The position numbers were made by a program, and so were the translations under genes. From assembly GCA_047967505.1 (NCBI GenBank), contig CM106538.1: a stretch of DNA of 64,000 nucleotides; one strand, written 5' to 3'. This document shows, in pieces, positions 55,663-64,000 of this stretch. Position 1 is the stretch's first letter; each line of letters starts with the position of its first letter. Source of the DNA: Dipteris shenzhenensis. Lineage: Eukaryota; Polypodiophyta; Polypodiopsida; Gleicheniales. The notes beneath the pieces were generated by a model that was given only the letters and a program-made list of their open reading frames with translations, did no database searches and was not told the DNA's origin.

Positions 55663-56373
55663 TTGAATTGTGAGGCTGCCCTCCCTTACATTTTCCCTCT
55701 TCCCCCTCTTTCTCTACTCCGTCCGGCTCTAGCCTGCTTGTTGCAGCTCCTCTCTCTCTCTCTCTCTCTCTCCCTCTCCCCTCTCTCTCTCCTGTGCCTT
55801 TGTTGGTGTTGCTCTGTCCTTCTCCATCTCCCTCTTTTGTGCCTCTATTGGAGCTGCTCTGTCCCTCTCCTATGCCTCTATTGCTACTACTCTATCCCTC
55901 TTATTCTCCCTCTTTTGTGCCTCTATTGGAGCTACATTGTCCTGTGTAGGAGTCCCATTCTCGTTGTTGCAACCTCTGCAAGCATGGTGAGGAGCAAGGC
56001 TACAAGATCATCCAATTTTATAACCTCTTATGTCTTCCACAACACCATAAATGCATTGGATGTATGGATCCCTTGCACCTACAACTTAAATGATTGGATA
56101 GTGATGAAAGGATCGGCCAAAGGTCCACATAAGCTTCCCAAGAGCAAGAGAGGTGATATCTTGCATGAGTGGAAGGGACACATCTTGAAGTTCAAGTTTG
56201 GGAAGAAAGGATGGCTCACAAAAGTGAAACATGTCTACATGGAAAAAGATATGCGGCTTCCTCCATCATTCAATCAATCTAGAATACCATCACATTGTGA
56301 GCCTTTCTATCTATGTACCTTTTTCACATGTAAGTGTACCGATCCATATGGAAATTTTGTGTTTAGTTTCTAA
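55663..56373 (+). CDS. Unknown reading frame with a repeat-derived N-terminal part
   Basis: 236 codons. The first 107 codons are Leu/Ser/Cys-rich and encoded by CT-rich repeats of a unit like 'tttgtgcctctattggagctgctctgtcc'; they are unlikely to be real. The part from the Met at 55984 looks like ordinary protein: NFITSYVFHNTINALDVWIP, KLPKSKRGDILHEWKGHILK, KFGKKGWLTKVKHVYMEKDM. I do not recognise it. After the stop at 56371-56373 the same frame stays open for another 40 codons (MVADVFPSDFKEWELVELFI...), so it may be a broken gene or transposon fragment. Confidence 0.3.
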   Translation: MNCEAALPYIFPLPPLSLLRPALACLLQLLSLSLSLSLSPLSLLCLCWCCSVLLHLPLLCLYWSCSVPLLCLYCYYSIPLILPLLCLYWSYIVLCRSPILVVATSASMVRSKATRSSNFITSYVFHNTINALDVWIPCTYNLNDWIVMKGSAKGPHKLPKSKRGDILHEWKGHILKFKFGKKGWLTKVKHVYMEKDMRLPPSFNQSRIPSHCEPFYLCTFFTCKCTDPYGNFVFSF

Positions 56374-56949
56374 GATCTCTTATTCATGGTGGCAGATGTT
56401 TTCCCTTCAGACTTCAAGGAGTGGGAACTAGTTGAATTATTCATAGGCAAGTTCATTGCAATTCATGAGGATATTGTTGCAAGAGGCATTTGAGCTTGAT
56501 GAATTCTCATCTCAACAGGGTAATGTTTGCAGCGCATTTGGGTGAGACCATTCTTTGTCCCATTACATCGGTGAAGTCATAGAGCATCTCGTGGTCTTCC
56601 ATAATAAATTTTCTCCTCAAGGGCCTGCAGAGCTGCTGAAGTGCAAGGCATTGTCGCATGCTATCGGATTCTCCAACATTACTTAGAATGCCAACAAAGT
56701 GATTTTGGTACACCGCCTAGCTACTATCAATGCTTTTGGAGGGCTCATGAGAGTTTGATGAGGTGCCACCAAACTTGGATAGGTTCGTGTGCACAGATGC
56801 CATGGAGGTGGTGGAGCTAGAGGAGGAAGGGTGGAGGCGATGGCCTGTGGGTCTAGCAGTGTTCTTCACTCATGCCATTGAATAATGAGAGTTAGGGTTT
56901 TTAAAAGCATTTTATATAGGCTCATCATCTTTTGACACCCCTTTTAATT
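56374..56949. other. Unassigned stretch
   Basis: Continuation of the frame above to about 56490, and a minus-strand open stretch at 56507-56713 (NHFVGILSNVGESDSMRQCL...) with no recognised domain. Nothing firm. Confidence 0.3.
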
Positions 56950-56954
56950 ATGTT

Positions 56955-57200
56955 TAGGGTGTCATTGTGCCCCTTGCCCCCACCCTAACCCCTCCAAACC
57001 CCCCACCCTCGTCGCCCTCCCCCCTATTATTCTCCCCCACCCACACCCATCACCCTCTCCCATACCCCCATCCCACCGTCACACCCCTCCCCCCTCCCTC
57101 CCCCCACCCTTGCTACCACTCCACCCCCCCCCCCTTTCCCTAGCCTGCCCTATGCCCCTCCTTTCTCTTCCCCCTCCTCCAACCTCTCCCCACCTTCCCC
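56955..57200. repeat. C-rich tract (G-rich on the minus strand)
   Basis: About 245 bases with many runs of 3-13 C, for example near 56993-57003, 57018-57026, 57085-57105 and 57122-57135. The minus strand has repeated G runs with short spacers, which could fold into G-quadruplexes, and the plus strand could form i-motifs. No coding content. Confidence 0.9.
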
Positions 57201-57880
57201 AACCTCATTACCTCACATGGACCCTGGACTCCAAGAGTCAGTACAAAACTTATGGTCAAGATAAGCAAGATATTCAAGAGTGAGTACACAAATTGTGATC
57301 AAAATAAGCAAGATATTCATTTCATAACTATATACAATTACACCATAGCTTCTATTACTGGTTGGACCCATTTGCTCCCTTCTCTCACTCTTCTTGCAAC
57401 CAATGTGTGACTCATTGACTCCCTATGGATGCTTTCCAAGCACTATGCCTTCTATTCTTTGATACAATTTGAACTGCTTTTGCAAGTTCTGATGCCTTTG
57501 CCTTTTCAGACTTCAAAGTCCTTCCTCAGTGTATAAATTCCTAGATCAAATATTGCTATCACCCAGTAGAGCAAAGAAGCTAAGAAAATCCAAAGATATA
57601 GAAAAATTCTAACTTTCAACATATATCTAGATCTATTTGAGTAAATCCAAATAATAAGGAATAAAAAGATCTACATGTAAAAACATATAAGTAATGTTTT
57701 TTCCAAAAAGACTTTTTTGAGATAATTACATCTATGAAAAAAGTAAGAGAAGGATAAACCAAAATAAGGAAATTATTATAAAACAATAAATCACACCAAA
57801 TATGTAAATAAGAGTACCTTTACAAATATGAATAGATAGCCATATGAATCAATAAAAGTATATATATCTTCTATGTATAT
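57201..57880. other. Unassigned stretch with a short tandem duplication
   Basis: 'aagataagcaagatattca' (57259) and 'aaaataagcaagatattcat' (57301) belong to a duplicated unit of about 42 bp. No gene recognised. Confidence 0.6.
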
Positions 57881-57907
57881 GTGTATGTATGTATGTATAA
57901 ATATACA

Positions 57908-57955
<48 letters not shown>

Positions 57956-57956
57956 C
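57881..57956. repeat. (TATG)n, (ACAT)n and (AT)n microsatellites
   Basis: gtatgtatgtat, then about eight atac/acat units (57903-57935), then about ten TA repeats. The TATG and ACAT parts are reverse complements, so the tract can form a cruciform. Confidence 0.95.
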
Positions 57957-58054
57957 AAAATTTATTAGCACTGTCTTCCAGGCAACGCTATACTAACAGT
58001 TTTGTCAAAAAGTGTCCCACACAGTTTGTTGCCAAGTGGCCCCCTTTTATTTTG

Positions 58055-58057
<3 letters not shown>

Positions 58058-58126
<69 letters not shown>
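58058..58126. repeat. (CT)n microsatellite
   Basis: About 69 bases of pure CT, directly abutting LINE reverse transcriptase text on its right side. Confidence 0.95.
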
Positions 58127-58129
<3 letters not shown>

Positions 58130-59690
58130 CTCCACATAGTACCTTCCAAGAAGGATGACTCCACCCTATCGTAGGCCTTCTTGAAATCCAAGAGGAGGAT
58201 GGCCAATGGCTGTGACTCCTCCTTGGACCAATCCACTGCCTCCCAGAATGTGAAGATGTTGTCTAGGATGATGCGTTCCTAGACGATGAACGCAATCTAT
58301 GTGTCGTGAATAATGTCAGTAAGATGGGGCCGTAATTGCAAACTCAAGACCCTGGCGATGATCTTGTATGCAGTATCAAGCAAAGTGATTGGTCTCCACT
58401 ACCGGTGGATATCTAACCTATCTCCCCCTTTTGGGATCAAACAAATCCACCCCCTGCTCAAGGAATGAGGGAGGGAGCCCGTGTCAACTGAAGTCATCCT
58501 CTCTATCTAAAAGAGCTGACTGTAAAAACCTGTGGTCAAGTCTAAAATCTCCTGCGGGTCAGTGTGCATGATGCTATGTGGATCTTGAAGATGCTTCAGC
58601 TGCGTGCTTGCTGATCGAGGCCCAATGGTCTAAAAACTTTACTTCATCATCTTGTCCCCTTGCTGTATCCACCGAGCCCAGGAAAAGTGATAGGAGAACT
58701 CAGACTGCCAAATCTCCATGTCCTGAAGCTCAAGGCAAGTGCTCTCAAACCTATCCCTAAGCCACTAAGATCTTGGGCCCTACTCCCTAAGATGCTCTAT
58801 GGAGGTGAGGTCTCTCCTTAGTGCTCCCTCATGCTCTTAAAGAGTCCTCCCCTCTGCCTAAGGGCATAAGCTTGCAACTCCTTACTACTCCTCAGGATCA
58901 CATCGGCCACCCATGAAGCCTAGCCCTTGCACGGTGCAATCTCTGACTACTGCCCAATCCCTACCATGACCTACTGAATCTCCTCGTCTTGCAAGAGGTC
59001 CTATGGAATGCGGACCCACTTTTGGGGAAGACCTCTATAGAGCTGCTCTAAGTGAACTACTATTGGAGAGTGGTCTGACATCGTGGTACCTACCACAATC
59101 CCGATAGAGCCACCTCTATGTAGTGCCCAGTCGCCAATGTAGAAGCGGTCTACCCTCCCAAGTAGTCCATCATGTCTCCTCTATCCAAAAGAAAAGTTGA
59201 GGCTACCAGGTATCCTGATGAAATCGGGCTCTCACCACATGGGTCTCTGCCACTGATCATGAAAACGAATTGCTCCCACATGCTCCGCTTTGCTACTATT
59301 GGCATATTAGAGAAGGAGGTGCCACCCTGCTTGTGCTCCCCAATCTCCATGTTGTTGAAGTCCCCTCCAAAATTCCAAGAATCTACAACTGGAAGACACT
59401 CTGAAAGCCTCCTTCAAAAGGATTGGATGGTGCTGTCTACACATTGGGTCATACACATTTAGGATCCCAATCTTGGACTCTCCCATCCAAACTGGCCATC
59501 ATGGGATAAGCTCGCCCTGCTCATAGACCTCTGGAGCCACTATCAGTGAGACCGAGATGCAGACCCCTCCGCTCCATCCTACTATAGGGGACCACACCTC
59601 CGAACCTCTCCCTGGGAGGAGGTGGTGTCACCGTCTAAGGATGTCCACTATCTGCCTTACCCAGTGCCCTCTGCAACTCCTACTGAAAGA
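58127..59690 (-). pseudogene. LINE ORF2 endonuclease end and RT start
   Basis: Minus-strand LINE fragment. The apurinic-type endonuclease C-terminal part reads DFNNMEIGEHKQGGTSFSN near 59350 and VDRFYIGDWALHRGGSIGIV, then the conserved MSDHSPIVV near 59075. After a linker, RT text gives LDNIFTFWEAVDWSKEESQP and motif A as AILLLDFKKAYDRVESSFLE near 58205-58150. It then stops at the (CT)n tract, so RT motifs after A are missing. It resembles the plus-strand LINE at 11.93-13.97 kb (QNLAILLLDFEKAYDRVDWG). Several stops. Both sides are bounded by CT microsatellites. Confidence 0.8.
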
Positions 59691-59710
59691 TTAGTTGCTC
59701 CAATTGACTA

Positions 59711-59747
<37 letters not shown>
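59711..59747. repeat. (CT)n microsatellite
   Basis: About 37 bases of CT repeat near the upstream end of the minus-strand LINE fragment. A (GT)n run follows at 59849-59868. Confidence 0.95.
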
Positions 59748-59750
<3 letters not shown>

Positions 59751-60565
59751 TGGGGATGGGGTGGGGCGAGGTCATAAGGTAAGTGGGATTTGGGGGGGTT
59801 TTGCTAACGTAGTTAGTATATAAAGGGAGTTTTAAGAGAAAGTATTAAGTGTGTGTGTGTGTGTGTGGTCCTATCAACTACTCTACTGCACTTATTCTCA
59901 ATGAACTAGTAAACCAAATACAACCATTTACCATTGCCCTTAACATTGCATAAGTGAAAATAATCCACTACCATACCATCCCTTCCAATAAATTGTCAAT
60001 GTGGAAGTCAACTTATATACTCACATTCATGTCAGTAAATTACAAAAAGTCCAACAATAATCCTGATTAGTCTCCAATAGAAAGTCCAATCTTCATTTAT
60101 CTTAGTAGTTGGAGATAATCCACCATAGAGTACTCCTCGAAGTTGCCAACAACGTATCTTCATGCCTTATATTTTTCACTAAACTAGATGGAGAGGTATG
60201 CTGACTCACCTAGCACCATCACAACCAAATGAAAGTTAGAAAAATTCATTCAAGTTGTGGTAGCCAGGCTTCAATGTTGGCACACAGTTGTCATCCATGT
60301 CGCTCTATCTAGATTAGCATAATCAAATCATGGCATTCCAGTATTCATCAATCATCACAATTGGAATTTAGACCGTTAATGAAATGATTATAAAATGTTA
60401 AAGTAATTTCCAAGGGAATATTTGGATTAATCAGAGGCCCTGTCGTCCTTTTATAGTTCCTAACCAATCATGATGTTGAATCATGTTTAGCCTACAAACA
60501 AGAACCATTAGGTATGTCTGACTAGTCAATGTGTAGCGTGATAAGTTCAAGCTCTTATGAAAAGA
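59748..60565. other. Stretch without a recognised gene
   Basis: No motif-bearing frame and no element ends seen on either strand. Confidence 0.5.
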
Positions 60566-60940
60566 AGAATTTCAACAAAAAACTTTTTAAATATGTAGAA
60601 TTTTAACACTATAACATAAGAAATGGATGTGTTCATATCACACCGATCGTTTTGACTACAAATATGACCATGCTTGGAGTCATATTGACCAAGTTATGGC
60701 CAAAATAAGATTCGTTGCCCAAGCTCCTCAAGTACGGCCAGGGGCTGCACTAGCGTAGCCCCTCAAGTGCTCGGGGGACTTGGACAGCCAGTCTTATTTT
60801 GGCCATAACTTGGTAAATATGACTCCAAACATGGTCATGTTTGTAGTCAAAATGATTGGTGTGATATGACCAAAGCCATTTCTTGTGTTAGAGTGTCCAA
60901 ATTCTATATAATTAAAAGTTTTGGCTTAATTTTTTTATTG
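60566..60940. mobile_element. Foldback (MITE-like) element with long inverted repeat arms
   Basis: Left arm about 60566-60746 and right arm about 60757-60940 are reverse complements with a loop of about 10 bases (60747-60756). The best part, from 'agaatttt' at 60596 to 'ccaaaataag' near 60713, pairs with 60790-60908 with roughly 13 mismatches in about 118 positions and no gap. The central ggggct/agcccc is exact; the outer ends are less exact. No coding capacity. Target-site duplications could not be fixed. A transcript would form a hairpin of about 150 bp or more. Confidence 0.85.
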
Positions 60941-61093
60941 AATACTTAGAATTGCCAGTTTTTAACTAGAACTAGGAGGCCTTATTGGCATAAACGTTAG
61001 GTTCTTATTCATAGAGACCTCAAAGAGTATCTTTAAAATTGTCTTGTGAAATGATTTAGAGAGCCCAAAGAGCTAGGTGGGGCTAGAACACAT

Positions 61094-61313
61094 TGTTGTT
61101 GGCATAATGGCTTTCATCGGCATTAAGACACCCAAATGAGAGTGCTCTCAACGGAAGCAAGAACGGAAGAGGGAGAGAGAGAAATAGAGACAGAGAGACA
61201 CACAAGTTTTGGTGGGTGCAGAACCACCCTAATCTTCTTTTTCATTCATTTATATATGTGTTTGAGTATTGTACATAACCGGGGTAAAGGCACAGTGACC
61301 TTTAACCCCCACA
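61094..61313 (-). mobile_element. 3' LTR of the Ty1/copia element
   Basis: About 220 bp beginning TGTTG and ending CCACA on the plus strand, so TG...CA on both strands. On the minus strand it begins TGTGGGGG just after the polypurine-like AGTGGGAGGT (plus 61314-61323). It contains TATATAAA (plus 61249-61256) as a possible promoter TATA. It lies 53 bases downstream of the polyprotein stop, as expected. The other LTR is outside the window, so ends are inferred from sequence signals. Confidence 0.75.
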
Positions 61314-61323
61314 ACCTCCCACT
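61314..61323 (-). promoter_or_regulatory. Polypurine tract of the copia element
   Basis: AGTGGGAGGT on the minus strand directly precedes the proposed LTR start. In LTR retrotransposons this primes plus-strand DNA synthesis. Confidence 0.65.
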
Positions 61324-61366
61324 TAAAGGACAATGTGCCTTTAAGGGAGAACAACCAGTGAGCATA

Positions 61367-64000
61367 CTATCCAATGCCCATCAATACACGACAATACTCA
61401 AACCACTGACTAGGTAGACTCTTCGTCAGCATATCTGCAGGGTTATCATCTGTATGAACCTTGACAAGCTCTATGCACTTGTCCTCAAGTATGATGAAAT
61501 GGTACCTGACCTCAATGTGTTTGGTCTTTGCATGAAAGACTGGATTCCGTGCTAGCTGAATAGCACTCATGGAATCACTATGCAATGTCGGTACACCTGT
61601 ATGAATCCCCAAATCTCCCACTAGCCGATCAAGCCATATAGCCTCCTTGTAACCCTCTGTGGCTGCAACATACTCAGCCTCTGTGGTAGACAAAGCAATG
61701 CACTTCTGTGCGTGAGACATCCACGACACTGCACCACCTGCAAAGGTGAACACATAACCAGAAGTGGATCTCCTACTATCCACATGCCCTGCATAGTCTG
61801 AATCTGTGTACCCAAGTACACGCATGTCTCCTTTACCAAAGCAGATGCACATCTCCTTGGTACCCTTCATGTACCTCATGATGCACTTAACTGCCTCCCA
61901 ATGCCTCTTTCCTGGATTAGCCATATACCGGCTAACAACTCCCACTGCAAATGCAATGTCTGGTCTAGTAGCTATCATAGCATACATAAGACTCCCAACT
62001 GCTGATGCATAAGGAACCTTGGCCATCATGGCCCTTTCCTCATCTGATTTGGGACTATCTGTATGACTCAGTTTCACATATGGAGGCAATGGAGTACTCA
62101 CTGCCTTCCCCCCCTCCATATTGAAACGTTGTAATACTTTTGTAACATACTCTTTTTGTGAAAGCTAAAGGAGTTTCCTACTCTGATCACGCGTGATGCG
62201 CATACCAAGAATATGACCTGCAAGTCCCAAATCCTTCATATCAAAGGCCTCATGCAACTTGGCCTTTAATGCATCTAGCTCATAAGTATTCTTACTAGCC
62301 AATAGCATATCATCCACATATAGTGCTAGGATTATCAGGCTATTATCCTTAGCCCTTTTAGTGTAGAGGCAGTGATCAATTTCACTCCTTCTAAAACCCT
62401 GGGACCGAATGAAAGCATCAAACTTCTGATACCATTCTCTAGGTGCTTGCTTAAGATCATAGAGACTCTTCTTCAGCTTGCAAACTAAATGCTCTTTTCC
62501 CTTTTCTTCAAAGCCTTCCGGCTGCACCATGTAAATTTCCTCATGCAAATCCCCATGCAAGAAAGCTGTCTTGACATCCATTTGCATAAGCTCCATATCC
62601 TCTACTGCCACTAGTCCAAGCATGCATCTAAGTGTGGTCATCTTCACAACTGGAGAGAATATCTCATCAAAGTCCACACCCTTCTCTTGCTTGAACCCTT
62701 TAGCAACCAAACGGGCCTTGTACCTAGGCACATCATCACCTGTGACCTTCATTTTGTAGACCCATTTACATGGCAATGCTTTCTTTCCATGTGGCAAAGA
62801 AACCAAGTCCCAAGTCTTATTCTTCATAAGTGAACTCATCTCTGATTGCATAGCATACTCCCACTTGCATTGATCCTCATGCATCATAGCCTCTCTGTAG
62901 CAAGAAGGCTCCCCGCAATCAGTAAGCATCACATAGTCTACCCCTGGAACAAACCTATCAGGTGGTCTAGACACTCTAGATGATCTTCTCAAGGGCATTT
63001 CAGCTTGCTGTCCCACTTGCATATCAGCCACATTTGGCTCATCATTTCCACCAATAGATGATCCATCATCTACCCTTGATTGTATACCTGTGGGAGTACT
63101 TGGTGGCACCATTTCTTGCACATTTGGTACATGGACAACTTGCTGTCTATCAACATATGCAGGTGGATTCACATCCTGGAAAGTGATTCTCCTCATTTCC
63201 ACGTCCCTCATGGGTGCCTTATGCATCTTCTTCTCATTGAAGACCACATCATGGCTGCGTATGATCTTCTTTGCTTCTGGATCCCAGAGACGATAGCCCA
63301 TCTCTCCACTTTCACCATAACCCAGAAAGATGCATTTCCTAGACTTAGGATCTAGCTTCTTTCGAAGCTCTTTTGGCACATGTGCATATGCCTCACACCC
63401 AAATATACGCAAATGAGAGTAAGAGGGCTTCTTGCCACTCCATGCCTCTTCAGGAATACCACCATCCAAACTCTTACTAGGTGATCTATTGATCACATGC
63501 ACTGCAGTCTTCATTGCCTCAGCCCAAAAACCACTAGAAAGACTTGCATTGGAAAGCATGCATTGCAACCTTTCTTGAATGGTACGGTTCATCTTTTCTG
63601 TAACTAGATTTTGCTCTAGAGTACGAGGGGATGTAAGCTCCCTCTTAATCCCACGAGTATCACAGAAATGCTGAAAGTCATGAGAGAGATACTCTCCACC
63701 ATTGTCAGTCCGTAGGCATTTAAGCATTCTACCTGACTGATTCTCAACCAAGGCCAGCCATTTCTGAAATACCTGGAACACATCACTCTTCCGAGCTATA
63801 GTATAAGCCCACACTTTCCTAGTTGCATCATCAATGAATGTCACATAGTATTCAGCCCTGCCTAATGACCGCGTAGGCGTGGGACCACATACGTCTGAAT
63901 GCACCAAATCAAGCATTTCAAACTCTTTCTTTCCCCTTCTTTTATGGGCTGATTTAGTCTGCTTCCCATAGAGACAGTGCTCACAAAATTCAAAATTAGA
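61367..64000 (-). pseudogene. Ty1/copia polyprotein (integrase, RT, RNase H), one in-frame stop
   Basis: The frame is open from the right edge (64000) to 62168, is interrupted by TAG at 62167-62165, and continues in the same frame to 61367. Order on the minus strand: the zinc-binding end FCEHCLYGKQTK, integrase core (LDLVHSDVCGP; LRTDNGGEYLS; EQNLVTEKMNRTIQERL, altered from the usual QQNGVAERKNRT), then RT (WVYKMKVTGDDVPRYKARLV; MDVKTAFLHGDLHEEIYM; ALYVDDMLLASK). After the stop comes RNase H (VLGYTDSDYAGHVDSRRSTS; STTEAEYVAATEG; DNPADMLTKSLPSQ). This is the canonical copia order with integrase before RT. The stop replaces Trp in KLL-W-LSQKEYV. Apart from it the visible part looks intact, so the copy is young. 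Gag and protease lie beyond the window. Confidence 0.95.

Overview
The window is nuclear DNA of a land plant with a large, repeat-rich genome. A fern is the most likely source, at moderate confidence. The main clue is a long intronless PLS-class pentatricopeptide-repeat (PPR) protein gene of the repetitive kind that fern genomes carry in large numbers. A short arabinogalactan-peptide gene with a leader intron fits any vascular plant. There is no sign of bacterial or organellar gene organisation, and no tRNA, rRNA or CRISPR array was recognised.

Only two host genes are well supported: the PPR gene (14196-17795, +) and the AGP peptide gene (CDS 35192-35398, -; promoter and first exon near 36.1 kb). 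Almost everything else that can be identified is transposon debris. Left to right: Ty3/gypsy pol with a probable 3' LTR (1 to about 4.8 kb); tandem duplications and a gag remnant (5.5-8.5 kb); three LINE fragments in opposite orientations around the PPR gene (9.7-18.96 kb); a chromodomain-type Ty3/gypsy remnant (19.0-20.1 kb); unrecognised sequence (20.1-24.2 kb); a tandem duplication with a perfect hairpin at its junction, an LTR-like stretch and a second decayed Ty3/gypsy element (24.2-29.5 kb); a Ty1/copia copy with an inverted gag-protease segment (30.25-33.55 kb).

After the AGP gene come unrecognised sequence (36.7-39.6 kb), a set of decayed minus-strand reading frames with a CCHC zinc knuckle (40.0-41.8 kb), a third Ty3/gypsy element (43.3-46.7 kb) and a different LINE reverse transcriptase (48.47-49.19 kb). 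A long direct repeat (50.5-51.1 and 54.4-54.96 kb) brackets about 3 kb of strongly purine-biased, cytosine-poor DNA. Then follow microsatellites, a C-rich tract, a minus-strand LINE fragment lying between two (CT)n tracts (58.1-59.7 kb), a roughly 370-bp foldback element (60.57-60.94 kb) and a nearly intact Ty1/copia element running off the right edge (61.09-64 kb, -). That copia copy has its terminal LTR, RNase H, reverse transcriptase and integrase, and its one visible interruption is an in-frame stop.

No gene cluster forming a new pathway or defence system was found. The observations most worth following up are structural: the foldback element, the inverted LINE and copia copies, the purine-skewed block, and a PPR protein that stops before its DYW domain.
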